NCBI RefSeq assembly: GCF_963678635.1
Contig: NC_087069.1
Location: 9,881,206-9,941,205 of the forward strand
Direction: 5' to 3'
Origin: Symsagittifera roscoffensis
Taxonomy: Eukaryota; Xenacoelomorpha; Acoela; Convolutidae
DNA length: 60,000 bases
A program made the position numbers and the translations under genes. The stretch's first letter is position 1. Each line of letters starts with the position of its first letter. This document shows positions 44,371 through 57,000 of the stretch, one piece after another. The notes below the pieces were generated by a model. The model was not told the DNA's origin. It saw only the letters and a program-made list of their open reading frames with translations, and did not search any database.

Positions 44371-45400
44371 ACGAAACTGCTTTAGGACTGTCTCGACAAT
44401 CCATAATCAATTTTCAGCCTGTTTTGCTCGCCTGCTGTGAAAGTTACAATATATCTTTTCCTCTGCTGCCTAAATTTAACAATGTAAAACCAGTGTCCAT
44501 TTTGAGATCTTAGAATTTGTTGTTCTTGCAAACTGTTCTTGCTTTACAAATAGGCCAGTATTGAAAAGCTTCGAAAAATCATTGTATTGTTTATCGAGAG
44601 TTGTGATGTTCGTCATCTTTCTACAAATCAACAAACAGCGGCAATTGTGGTTCATTGAGCTTGTTGGGAGTATCAAATCTGTAGTAAAGAAATTTTTTAT
44701 TACCACTTTCATTGTTTGAGCTCATTGAAACAATCATAAGTTGTAGCTTCTTCTAATACAGGGTGTTTCAAATAAACTGTAATGTTATAAAAGCTTCTCA
44801 TTTCATAACTGTTGATCAGTTCGACTTCAAATTCGGTGATATTATGTAGAACAGGCGGAGATTTGAAAAAACTCAAAAACTGCGTTGATGAATTGAACTC
44901 GATAGTGAATACCCGCGATTTTCCAACTATCTCACGCTTCTACGCAACAAAAAATTTTTTAAACTATTTGTTCATACGTAAATGAAAACAACGAAATGGT
45001 TTTCACAGTAAACGAAGAAAAACGGATCATTTGTTTGTTGGCAATTTGACGAAAAGATTACAAAGCTGTGTTGCTCAAAACGGCGGACACTTTCAGCATC
45101 TTTTATAAAACAATTTTATCAGATATTCAAATCTCCGCCACTTATCTATTTTGTGCAGAAAAAATTGTGTATTTATCTCTTCTCAAAAAAAAGTTATAGC
45201 GTTTTATAAAATTACAGTTTATTTGAAACACCCTGTAGTTTCATATTGTCCAGAAGCTGATTTCACAAATGTGAAAGTAACAAAGTCCTTGACTTTCTTA
45301 GTAAACGAATGTTCATTTTCTTCTTTCTTGATTTGGTCGGAAATTAGATAAAAATCCTTGCAGTTTTTACCACAGCAGCCACTGATGAAATCAAATACTG
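44371..45400 (-). pseudogene. Diverged outlier paralogue of the array gene
   Basis: Segment A-like sequence is at 45390-45238 (DFYLISDQIKKEENE, then FTFVKSASGQYE) and continues at 44756. Segment B-like sequence is at 44712-44540 (DLILPTSSMNH, LDKQYNDFSKLFNTGLF). A start-of-A piece (MDCRDSPKAVSLNYET) is at about 44405-44355. C, D and E are missing between B and the next A start. Its distance from the tandem units makes it the best outgroup in the window. A MITE splits it. Confidence 0.6.
44757..45237. mobile_element. 477-bp Tc1/mariner-type MITE inserted in the outlier's A segment
   Basis: The element is 44759-45235, flanked by TA on both sides. Terminal inverted repeats begin CAGGGTGTTTCAAATAAACT and match for about 35 bp with two or three differences. 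A second inverted pair (ggcggagattt) lies further in. A plus-strand frame from ATG at 44996 (MVFTVNEEKRIICLL, then a stop) resembles the first residues of mariner-related transposases, so it may be a deletion derivative. Removing the element restores alignment of the outlier with unit 1 across the junction. Confidence 0.88.
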
Positions 45401-46595
45401 ATAGAATAATAAATTACCTTTCTAGACGTTGTATCAAATCAATCAATTGATTTTATATGAATACTGTGACAATTAGCGGAGGCATCCCACTTACGATACA
45501 ATTGTATTCCCGTTCTCATGCTCCTGTTTTCTGGACACTACCTACTTTGCGAAGCATGCTGAAAGTGTATTGAAATGGTTATTTATAAATTTGTATTATA
45601 AATAAATATAATAAATTTATATTATAAAATACTTTGAGGCGTTTCCTTTTATTTTTTGTAGCCAAAACTTCCAAGTTTGCGACTGAAGATTCAAATAACT
45701 TGAATTTTTCAAAAAAAAAATTGATTTTGCAACCAAGTTATATCAAAGAATGACAACAAAACATATCATGTTTCCCAAGCCAAATTTTTGTTTTTGTAGG
45801 ATTGAATTCTTCCAATGGTATGCATGTTGATTCACTTTGCATATTCAGTTCGTTAGAAACCGACAAATCAGAATAAGATTACTTGTTTAGTATGCACAGA
45901 TTTGATTCTATCCAGCACTTCAGGTTCTGTCTCGCCCAAGGAAACAACGTTTTATAGATACAAAACATTTTTGTCTTGGTTTTGGCATGTAGAAGATGAA
46001 GGTTGAAGTAGTATGATTTGTGAGAACATTTATCGCAATTTGGACAAGGAAAGTATTTAAAGAAGTTGGCTGTTGGTTATTTTAACTGAGAAAATCACTT
46101 ATTTCTTGTTTTCATCAATTTTTGCTCGAAGAATTTCACCCAAAAATGCCCAATCTCGAAAACGAATTGTAGATTCAGAACTTTTCCTTCTACATCTTCA
46201 ATTATTTGGAAGTTATCCATCAAAGCTCAACAAAATTTAACTTTTTCAGAAAGTTACGGAAAATCATGGGTGTGTTCCTATTAAAAAAAATTTCAAGGGC
46301 TTGAAACATACACCTTCTTTCATAGTATGGTTCTTGATATGCACATCGAAATCAATATTTCTTTTTGAAATTTGATCAGAAGGGGTTTCGGAAATATTGG
46401 ACATGGACATCCCCATGAGTAGTTTTCGAGCAATGCCTCAAAGAACAGGATTTTGCTGACAAATAATTAGCTAAATTTTGTGTAAATTGTGTTCAAACCT
46501 TCGACATTGTGTAATAAAATTTCCCGGCGCACTTCTGACTGTCTAGTTTTTCAAAGACGTGATACAACTGTTCATCAACTAGACTTAAAACAAAC
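45401..46595. other. No gene recognised
   Basis: AT-rich; an AT palindrome lies near 45590-45630. No conserved frame was found. Confidence 0.4.
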
Positions 46596-46599
46596 TTTG

Positions 46600-47090
46600 A
46601 AAAATGAAAAGTAATACCGTGTGACATCCGTCATCTCGTTCTCGGTGTCCATTTAGAAGAAGATGAGAGGCCTCTAATTCCTTTTGTAGCTGATCCTTAT
46701 CTTCCTCTCATTCTAGGGTTGAATTCAAATCAGCAACATCACTATTGCTCTTTTTTCCTACTTTCAACCTGTGTTTTTTTACAAGGATAGTGAAACTTTA
46801 AAAGAATGGTCTTTTTTAAAATTGATTCAGTTTATGTTGACTTGATGTTATGCTTCACGTGCTTTTTTTTCATATGGAAACTCATATAATTTGAGTTGTA
46901 AGCAAAAATACACTCTGCACAAAAAATCTTTTGTAACAGCTATTTCTGATAGTAAAACTTAAAAATAATGGACATTTTTCTTTTATGATTATTTTCGATT
47001 TGACTCGGGGCAATGCTTCGCTTGTTTTTTTTTCATTACGAAATTCATATACTTTAAGTTGTAAGCATAAGTACATTCTGGAGATAAGAA
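46600..47090 (-). pseudogene. Decayed C2H2 zinc-finger plus coiled-coil gene fragment
   Basis: Two finger-like segments about 161 bp apart on the minus strand: near 47084-46990 (ECTYAYNLKYMNF) and near 46930-46843 (FCAECIFAYNSNYMSF, then HMKKKH and a terminal stop). The second has the full C-x2-C...H-x4-H pattern; the first has lost ligands. Further down (46775-46640) the frame reads DVADLNSTLE, a TGA, then DKDQLQKELEASHLLL, a likely coiled coil. Stops and frame changes between the parts show it is dead. It could be a host zinc-finger gene or a transposon-derived one. Confidence 0.5.
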
Positions 47091-47115
47091 ATTTCAGAAA
47101 CAGCTATTGTTTGCC
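46838..47115. repeat. Diverged tandem duplication containing the two finger segments
   Basis: Copies of about 115 bp (46838-46952 and 46999-47115) share gagttgtaagca or aagttgtaagca, ttttttttcat and aacagctatt. This is a finger-domain duplication that predates decay. Confidence 0.6.
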
Positions 47116-47129
47116 GTTGTAGGATGAAC

Positions 47130-48960
47130 CAGTGATCCTATTAGTTTGTCGCCAAACTTAGAGTTCGATTAGGTTTTTTTTACCTGGAGCAATGCATGCA
47201 GTACAGTGAAGGTTAATGAGTAGTACGTAGCTTGGCATTCACAAACGAACACGATAATTAGAAAAGTACATAAGTGGTCCCAAAAAAGTTCGAATCCTTG
47301 AAGAACTATTCCCTCCTTTAGCTGAAAACCCAAGAGAAGTCAGATGTTATAAGCCCCCTCCTAAGAGGAAATAACGGAGGTAACTTTATGAAATTCATCG
47401 GATGGATACTAGAGATAAATCCAACCGAGCATGCAAAAACTCGGAACCCCAGAACCCCTGTACCAAGTGTACGGTTCACGGAAGTGTAAATAGCCTTCCT
47501 AGAACTCGGTAACTTGCGGTTGGAATAGGATCAAAAATTATTGTTTTATAGACCTACTTAAAGGAAGCTCAAATTTGGAATCCCAGACGGCCTGGAACAC
47601 TACTCCTGGTGTTATGATTTAAGCGAATAGTCCCCAACCCGAGTTCCGCAAGTCATTTTCGGGCCCCGCTGAACGCTGAACGTTTGAGATTTGATAGGTA
47701 GTTAAAAAGTTACATCATGTATGATTTTTTGAGCCAAATCCGGCGGTTGGACCGAAAGTGATTGATAGCACTTGGGAAAAACAGCTCTTAGACAAGAAAT
47801 ATAAAATAAACTCAAAATAATGAGCGAGCATATTTGTTTTGTGGCAAATCGGTTACTTGGCTAATATTTGGGGCAAACTTACCTATTGGGAGTTGAAGCA
47901 GAAGCTGAAAGAGATACAGTTTTTACACTGTAGAACTGAAATAGTGGAACTACTTAAAATTACTATTTGGCAAATTTTGGATTCAGCTTAGTTAGGTGAA
48001 TGAGCTATAATTGAAATTCAATTAGACTTAGAAAATTAGTCCCAGAGGAAACTGGTGGTAGAAGGAGCATAGCATGGTAAGTGGATCTCGTTAATAGAAA
48101 GAATCAACGGTATACTAACTTAACTACCCGGTGGTGACTTTTTGGCAGGATTTGACGCCTAATGAACGAGTTACGTTTCCTTAAGAGCAAGATTTGAATG
48201 GAGTATAAATCGGACATTTAGATGCTTGTATGAAATAGTGATCCAGAGAAAAAATCTTCCCCTACCCCGAGAGGTTGGAACTTTAATGGTATAATAAAAA
48301 ACCTTGAAGACTTGTTAACTAATGTTCAGAGGTGATATGGGACTTAAAATTTGCACAACTTAGTTAGAGTTACCTATAATGAACTTAGAATTTGGGACTA
48401 GTGTCGACAGAGGAAGAATCCAGTAGGGACCTTGCTAAAGGGTGCCAGATTAAATTTCAGGACTTATAGGGAAGATCATAATTGTAACTATAACTATAAC
48501 TCAAATAGACAAAGATGGTCGAAAGTTCACGGGAGTTGCTAAACAGGTAGCCTAAACCCTTAGCAGAACAAGAATAGCTACTAGTGAGAGTAGTTGAGTT
48601 AGTTTGAGAAGAATTAGTGCGAAGTAAGTAGATAGTTGGTTCTCGTAGTTTGACAGAACATAATCTGAAATGGCTGGAGGAGAAATTTCCAGCCAAGTGA
48701 CTGGGGAGTAATTTATTGTGTTAGTGAATTGAACTGACCCAGGGTTAGGTTCCCAGTAGTTGCGATTAGAGTTCCAGAGAGAACAATTGTTATTTAGTTA
48801 TTTAAGGTAATTGAATCCGAGTTTAGTACCGTGTCGAGTTTTTGTTGAGCGGTTTGCACTAATGAAGTTGGCGAGGTTGAAATCGACGAGTGGGTTAACA
48901 ATGAGATCGATCAGAACGAAAAAAAACGGGCTTCATTATGGAAGTAGCTAAAAGTGGTTA
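47130..48960. other. Compositionally distinct A/G-rich block, no gene recognised
   Basis: Fewer T runs and more G and A on the plus strand than the flanks, with very few open frames. It contains a stem-capable cctcctaagaggaaataacggagg near 47356. I considered organellar rRNA and retroelement leader sequence but could not support either. Confidence 0.35.
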
Positions 48961-50159
48961 GCTCATCATTTTTTTCCTTTGTGATTGAAGAAGAATTTAT
49001 TGATTGAGCCCACGAATGATCATATACTTACAACAAAACGAAAATTTGACATGATCCGACACTTTTTTCTTTTTAACATATGCTAAATTCTTCAAGTTTT
49101 TATGATCTTAAGCAAAGTAATTTGTTGAAATTTCATATTGAAATAGGTTGAAGCTACAACCAATTGGATTTAATTCTTATCAGTGGATAAATAAAATGGA
49201 TTAGTTTCTTGAAAAGAATTTTCAAAATCTTTTAGTTACGATTAAAACATATAACAAAAACCTTAATTCATTATAACAAAAACGTCAATAATGACTCGAT
49301 ACCTTGTAAAGAAAAAGATAATTAAAAAAAGCTCAATATCGATAAAAAATTACAAGAAAATAAAAAATTTTACTCAAAGGTTGTGAGCAATCATGAAGTT
49401 TTTGTAGCTGTGTTTTTTTCAATTTTTCAAATTGTTTTTTTTCAAGAATTTTTTCTAGTCAAATTATCAGATTTTTTTCCATAGCAAGAGTTGCAAAATT
49501 CCGTTTCACCTCTGTGTTTATCATGGTTTTTTGTTATTGTACTTTTATTATTAAACGGTTTTGATTTGCGCTTTTTTGACATAGTTGCCTTAAGTTGAAT
49601 TGTTCAAAAAGCAAAATTAGATTGTTATGCGTTTGTCTGTTTCAAAGGTTGACGAGTAAATTGTCAGCTTAATTGCAGCTCAGAATATGATTTTGAATCC
49701 TTGAATGACTTTCCTCAAAATGAAGATCAATTGAGACATTTTCATGAGTTTTTTTGCAATGTTTCTGATTACGCTTGCGATTAGCAAGCCAAGTCATATC
49801 GGAATGTAGACTTATTTTTCGGGCTAACAACTAGTTTAACAATCAGTTGAATCACATATGATGCTGCTTTCACTTTTGATGCTGCTGTGCTGGCATGCTC
49901 AGATTCATGAAAATTCGAATTTAGCTACTGGCTACTGGTTTTGTACTTGTATTCAGGATAGTTTCAGGGGGTGTCAAAACTCAACAATTTTATTAAAAAA
50001 TTTGTTTTTTTTCCGACTCAAATGGTGTCTTCTGCTCAAAGATTCTCGGCCTTGTTTCTGCTTCTCAGTTCTATTTTCAGCTACTAATTTGCACTAAAAA
50101 TATCTTGATTGTCTTGCTTGCCTAAAATTCTGGTTTGATAAAAAAATAATATAAAAGTG
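48961..50159. other. No gene recognised
   Basis: AT-rich, with short frames only (for example 49858-50097 +), lacking splice context or motifs. Confidence 0.4.
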
Positions 50160-51200
50160 TAGGGAATTGTTTTTTTTAATTACTTTTTGAGACGCTTTGG
50201 AAAGTTTTATCACTTTTTCAAAAAGTTTAGATGTTTTTCTCCAAATTTTCTCTACCAATTTTCAAACAAGTAGATCCATAAAGACAGTCCTGATTCTTGT
50301 GTGCCTGCATACTCCCCTGGTCTCTTTTTGCTTTCGAAAAAGTCTGTAAGGAAAAACTTGATCGATTTTTTTGATTTTTTTGTTTTCTCAAAGACTAAAC
50401 TATCAAATATCAGATTCTGGTTTCTATGAACAGAATGAATGTTAAAAACTCCCCTCCATTAGCGCCTACGCTCAGTTTGTTACGCTGAATATTATGGCGC
50501 TCGGAATTATCAATTTTTTTGATTTTTTGACCGTTGTTTGATTGTTTTAAAAGTTTTTCTCGAAAACTAAACTCCTAAACCTGAGGTTGTGGTTTCAATG
50601 GAGATAACGGGTAGTGTGAAGTTCCCATGTATCTGCGGCCACTCACATTTTTTCTACACAAAAAGGTTTCGACCTCCGAAAAACGACCTTTGTCAAAAAC
50701 ACTCTCTCATATTAGAGATTTTGGGTGCAATCCAAAGAGTGGATTTTGGGTGCAATCCAGAAGGCTCATTTGGAATAATCTCATCTGCAAAAGCAGCTAC
50801 GCCCAATCAGAAGGCTCATTTGGAATAACCTCATCTGCAAAAGCAGCTACGCCCAATCTTTCACACAAAAAGCTATAGTTCTCAGAAAAGTGAACTTTCT
50901 GATTTGTTGACCGTTTTTTGGACTTTTCTTGATAACTATCCTGCCAAATCTGCTACATAGGTTTAATCGAAATAACGGGCAGTTAGAGGCTTCCATTTAT
51001 ATTTTGCTACGCCCAATTGTTTGTTCAAATGAGATACCCGAATTTGAGTATCTTCTGTTAATTATCGGCCACGACCTGCTTTTACCAGAAAAAATTTGCG
51101 GAATTGGAAAAGTCAAATTTTCAAACTTTAGAACGGTTGCGTCAGTTTAACCTGCATAAGCGGCTACTTAATTGTTTATAATACAAAGATTTTGACTTTG
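50160..51200 (+). repeat. Degenerate repeat block, units of roughly 170-190 bp
   Basis: Recurring order in each unit: ttgaccgtt-tttg, ttctc-aaaactaa-ct, ggttt-aat-ga, ataacggg-ag, then tgc-taag or gctacgccc. Landmarks are near 50379, 50558 and 50925. Similar order occurs at 20640-21050. ORFs at 50589-50878 fall inside it. Confidence 0.5.
50759..50858 (+). repeat. 50-bp tandem duplication
   Basis: Copies 50759-50808 and 50809-50858 differ at one base (aataatctc versus aataacctc). They are preceded by two copies of attttgggtgcaatcc. Confidence 0.95.
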
Positions 51201-53779
51201 GGAAAATTTCAAAATCTTGAAAAATTTTAAGTATTCTCAATAATTTTAGTAACGAAACAACCAAGTTTTTGGGCAAAGTCCAGTTTTTGGAATTACGCAT
51301 TTCGTCTTGCATCAGTATAACGAACTCAAAAAAATCAAACGCCTACCTTCAGCTTTAGCTTGGCCCTAGGTGTCGTTCGCCTAGTTTTTTTCGACATATT
51401 CTTTTTGTTCTACTTACAATTTTTATGATTGTGCTGTATCGCAACTGGTCGCAAATGTCGCAATTAATTTAATTTTAGAAACCAATTTTTTTTCTGTAAA
51501 AATTTTTTTCAGTGTCAGAGATGAGCATTTACTAAGTATGAGAAAACTAGAATGATGATGTTGACTGAGATTGTTCTTTTTGTGGTATAAGAACACCAGT
51601 AATGCAGGATTTTTGATTGGAAAGACAGAGAAGAGTTTGCAAAGAAGAATACTACTACCAGACTTATATATCTAGATTTTGCTTAGAAGAACTGACCCAG
51701 ATTGTTCGTCAAGCAGCAGCAAACAGTAAGCCAATGGAAGACCGATAAAAACAATGAAGATGAACAAAATCAATTCGATCACTGTTTGGTATTCTGATCG
51801 ATTAATTTCAATCTGATCTATCCCTAATTACAAAATTGCAGATTTTAAATGCTAGAGTAAACCAAAAAAAAATAAAAATATGTAAGGCCTGAAAATTTGT
51901 TCCAATATTCAGAAATAGGGCAAATCAGAAATTTTTTTGGTTGAAGATTCAAAATTTTCATTTTTTATCGAAGTCAATCATCCCCAGATTCAAATAAAGT
52001 TGCTTTGATCTAAAAGTATTTTTGAAATCTTATCTGTGAAAACTTAAATCTGATTGTTTAAAATTGATACGATTGAAATTTCCTTGAAAAGAATGCTCAA
52101 TATGATTTTCCTTCGACTGGATGTTCATTTCTTTGGAATGGATGATTAATTCTGTGAATACTTAATTCTGATTGGCTAAAATCATAATTGATTAGAATTT
52201 CTTTGGAGTCAAAGTTCAATTCTAACTAACTGGTTGATAGCAAAATGGATAAAAATCCTCTGTAAGCGAAACTCGGTTCCAATTGGTTGATATCCAACAT
52301 ATTTAATCAGTATAGCTCGACTCTGATTATTGGAAAAAAGCAAACCCTGGGATGAAAAATTTATAAAGAAAACTGACTTGTTTCATGAGAAGGTTTTTTT
52401 GAAAATCTTTATTAAATTTTAATGAATTTTTATGTATAATTGATTTATTTCTAAATAACTTGTCTTTTGAAACAGCAGAATTGAGAAATTTCATCAAATT
52501 TTGCCTCCAACTAAACAAATTTAGTTTTCTAAAACTGTTTTGATTTTATGATCATTCGGTTATGTTTTTTTTCAATGATTTAGGTGATGGTACAACCAAC
52601 GCAAGCAACGAATAGTCGCTAGATTTTCAAACGAAAATGATTTGAAAATCTTTAATCTACAGCAATAATTGCAACAGTGGAAAAAGTAGCTGGCTTTTGT
52701 GAAATCTATGTTATAAAACGTTTCGAAACTGATTAGTATAACCTAATAAGAGGACAATTTTCTGGTGAGAAAACTTGAAATTTCTGCTTTAAAAATCATG
52801 GTTTTATCTACTGTTTTCCTTCGAGTCCAGAAATTGTTAGACAAATAACATTAAAAAAAAGGAAACCTCTGATGTTTCAATTGAGTTTAAACGTTTTAAG
52901 ATTAAGAAATTGCCTTTTTGTATTCAAAAAAATCTAAGAGCAAGAAGAAGAATATACGCTTATATATACACATGCTTCTTAAGTTACAGCGTTGTATATA
53001 TACATCGTTGTATATGCAGATGAGTATACAGATGTTTTTTTTTCTAAATTTGTATAAATATTCATTTTTCGATCGCGAAAAATTTTTTTGATTGTGTTAA
53101 CAAACTAACAAACGGTTGTTCAAACGATACTCTTTTCTACCTAAATTTCAATTTTTGAGTAAAGTTTCATTCCAAGCGGATTCAGCTGGAACGTATTAGG
53201 TTGGGCAGAAAGCAAGACAGCACGAACTCAAAATTTTGGTTCAAATTCAATTTGATGTTGATAACTTGAGCAACCAAACATTTAGCTTGTGAACTTTGAT
53301 TACCAACTATAGCTTAAGATAAACACATGATCTCTCGAACTTAGGCAATCATATGGAATAATTCGAGTTTTTTGTTTCGATCAATTGAAAAATTACATAA
53401 AATTTTTCAGTTTTAATCTTTTTAGAAACAATTTGTTTGGAATGAAAGTACCTCAAAGTCATCCAAAAATTCATCCTTAACTTCTGTAAAAAAAATCAGA
53501 AAGATTATAGACAGATCCGAATTGAAGAACTGGTTTTTACTGCATTAATTTTTAAATTTTATTTGAGAAACACACCCGAACCCTCTTCTGTAGAAAATTC
53601 TCAGATAAAAACCGATAGTTTTGCTCAACGTTTTTTCACTAGAAGTAGTTTTAGGTAAAATAAGACCTGTTGAGCCTGAATTTCTACTAGTAGCACGTGC
53701 ATTTTCTTCAACAAGCTCAATCAAAAAAAGATCACTTCAGACTTAAATTATGTTCAACAGTCCATGATCTGGTACGTTG
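51201..53779. other. No gene recognised; degenerate ctgattgg repeats
   Basis: Between about 51780 and 52330 the motif ttctgattggct and relatives recur at irregular spacing of about 60 bp. A similar motif occurs near 2450. The rest is AT-rich. Confidence 0.35.
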
Positions 53780-54080
53780 ACCCTGTTTTGCCCTTAATTT
53801 TCAGGCGGCGACACCTTGTCATTGACATTTTGATCTCGAGACCTTCCAGCACAACCAAACTTTGCGAAAGTTTTCCTTTTAATTGCATGACCCTCCAGTG
53901 GAATTGGCTAATTTGTGTTATGCACGCGATTATTACGTCAACATCTTATCGTTTTTGACCAGTACAGATACAATACAGTTGTTGGAAGAAGTATTCATCT
54001 CCAAGCTTTTAGCAATCGACTTAACTTTTGCTTGTGTTCAGAAGACCTCTAGGAAACAAAGTTATATTAATTTTTAGCTG
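53780..54080 (+). other. Weak coding-like stretch
   Basis: After a cccttaattttcag acceptor-like site, a plus frame with two stops leads into an open piece 53883-54077 (PPVELANLCYARDYYVNIL, then LLEEVFISKLLAID). Composition is less AT-rich than the flanks. The family is unknown; chance or an old relic are both possible. Confidence 0.2.
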
Positions 54081-57000
54081 AGTTTACTTACTCTTGGTAA
54101 GCACGTTGCCGGCAAAACTGCAACCTTGTCAGCAAAACATACGACATTGCAAATAACGATATGTAATTTTTTTACCATCACCAAGAAGTAGCTGACACGG
54201 TTTATTCCGATCATAACTTAACTTGATATCTTTAAGCTTATATTAAGCTTTGTTTTTATAAAATAAGGAGTATCAGACGTTACATCTTGAGAGTAACTTG
54301 CATAGAATGGTAAGTTAGGTGTCACAACAGAGTCTTTGTTTGCGTATATCTCTCTGGAGCCCCAGGTCTAACATTTATACTGCTTTGATGGTTTTTTCTA
54401 AAGTTTCAATTTTTTTGTCTGCTCGGGTTCGAATACCTCCATATACTTTTATACAAGTAAGCCCGAGGGGCAATAGCCCCACTTGACAGTTTGTACCGTT
54501 TTTAAATCTAATTCGGTTGAGCCTTGCTAAAGGCTGACCGTCAAAAATAGCATTTTGTCTCAAAGACATTACGGGTACCGAGGATTGGTGAGTTTACGAA
54601 CATGATTAATTTTGCGTTTTTGGGCTTCATTACCGATTATCGACCAGAGTGGTTTCTATTGCCGAAATGAGAAAAAAACTTCAATGTGTTACCAATGTTT
54701 CCTAGATACAGAGATTGAGCGCACATTTCGGCTCCCCACAAGGGACATAGGGGACAACGAGTTCTTTCTTATCACAACAAGTTTATCGAAAGGACATACC
54801 GATGTCTTTTCACGACATCACACTCATTTAGACAAAATTGAGCAGTGTGGCGAATTTGGTAGTGGACAAAGAGTACAGTTGGCCGGGAGTAGTGGGTCGA
54901 GTGTACCCGTGTAGTGGGCAGTGGGCCGAGAGTACCCGTTTGTCCGAAAGTATCCGGTTGGCAGGTTGTGCAGCTTTGCAGTTGGCAGAATGTTTGACAA
55001 TATGAGTGTGCAGAATTTTTATGTGCAGACTGTGCATTTGGCCAAAACTAACCGGTTATTGTGTAAAACAGGTGACCGCTCAATCTCAATCTTAGAAACT
55101 TCCAAAACATTTAAAACAATCATTAGATTCCAAAAATTATTAATTGCTGTAAACGTGCATACGATGTTTATATTGTTACCGGACTCAAAAGAACCCCGAC
55201 TACACAAGGTAGCAACCGGTAGTTTTCAACTGTCCCCAAAAATTTTTGGTCAGTTCTGTTGAACTGAATGTTCTTACAATCGGTACTTAGACAAACAGCT
55301 AGACATTTTTTCTCGACACCAAACTTTCTTTAAGTATTTTGTCTACAGACGTATTTTTGGGGGAGAGACAACAGCTAGTGGACTAGTATTTGGAATTGCT
55401 TCATGAGTCGAACCCTCTGATCTAAATTCATCGAAAACTCTTGTGTGAAAATTAAAAATTTTCAAAAGTTTCGCAAAACTGTGCTGTGACATGGAACCCA
55501 TCTGAAATCAAGTGGTCTGTTAGTGAAATATCAGGCAAATTAAGTTAAATTTTTCCAGTCTCTGGTTTCTTTCGCTTGTTTTGTTAAAGCCTAACCCATT
55601 TGCCTGATTCCCTATCCGCCATGTTAAAACAGGAAGCTTACGCTATTCAGGTGTATGATTGCCGTTTTCGCCAGTCCGAATTTTTACTTCGCTGCGTTAC
55701 AGTAAAATTAGGTGGTCAGGTACGGGGTTATTTAGTGGGTTAAGTTGAATTTTTCATCCTCAGTTTCTTCCGCTCGTGTTGCTGCGGTTCAACAAGCCTA
55801 CTTAATTTCCAAAACCATTTATAAATAACAGTCAATATATCATCCCGTCTACTTCCGTAGTCAAATGGCTAGTCATAGGAGCTAGTTCTTTACATCACGC
55901 GTTTTGTCGTTAACTTCCCGCTTTGTCGTAAAAGTGCGTTAAAAAGACTTTTTTCACAAGACTCGGATTCAGTTTGAACTTAAACGCTATGAACCCATAA
56001 AAACTATTCAAAACTAATTACATCTCTATCGGTCACATCGTAGTGATCTTACAAATTGGCGACACGCCATCAACAAGTCTATAAGTAGGCACAGCAGCAT
56101 AAAAACAAAAGGCTGAGTACTGAGCAACTTATTAGTTTGTTAGTGATATATAGATTAAAAAATAGTGCTATTGTATACTGTAGACGCAACGGAACTGAAA
56201 ACACAGAAAAGAGTTTAACCTCAACAGGTATTCTCATTCTGTACGTTGTTGAAGACTTAATTTCCAAGCGCAAAGCTAAAGATCAAATACTTATGGAGAA
56301 GTATAGGGACTCCGTCAGCCCCCATCCCTTGAGCTTAAGACTTTTCTATTGCTTCGGCGATATAGCGCCAATCTTAGTACCAATAAAACCCGCAAAAAGC
56401 GTAACCGTTTATGAACGAAAAACCGCAAAGCCATAAGAAGTAGACTAGTAGCTGACGTTTTCAGACGGCAAGTGACTCCCACTTGTAAAATACTGTCCTA
56501 TTAATGTGAATGTTAACTATCTATTTTTAAAGTATGCCTTTAACTTTTGGATTCAAAGTTCATTATTATCTATGATATAATTTGAAAGTTTTTTTTAATC
56601 CAGATTATTCAAGAAATGAGAAATGAATGGCGAGAAAATCAGGTATTTGAAATTACGAGTTTAGAATTTTATGCGGAGTTTTTTTTTGCTCTGCAAGTTG
56701 ACAAAGATTTTTAGAAATCCTGGCAATAAAGGGTAATCTCTTCTATGTTTTGAGGCGTGTCTGATTTAAAAACAATTAAAAGAAACCTTCTGGTAAAAAA
56801 AGTCAATCCCATCGCATGATGATCGTGCGTTGATTTTAAATTTGTAGACGTAGCAGTATACTGAAGCAATTGAACCAGAAAATGATATAGCAACCACACA
56901 TTGAGCAGACCAAATAGAAGTCCGGGTTGCGCATTTTAGCCAGTAGAAGAAAATATAAAATGAAGTGCAAATTATCATTTATTTCAATTGCCGAAAGCGG

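Noticed and set aside
47280-47300. agttcgaatcctt resembling a tRNA T loop
   Set aside because: No matching acceptor or anticodon arm upstream.
47340-47470. Possible mitochondrial large-rRNA fragment or group II intron domain V (ctcctaagag...taacggagg; tgtacggttc)
   Set aside because: Only short helix-like similarity; the surrounding order does not follow either structure.
54415-54445. gggttcgaatacc resembling a tRNA B box
   Set aside because: The flanking bases do not form a T-arm stem, and no A box, acceptor stem or cloverleaf can be drawn.
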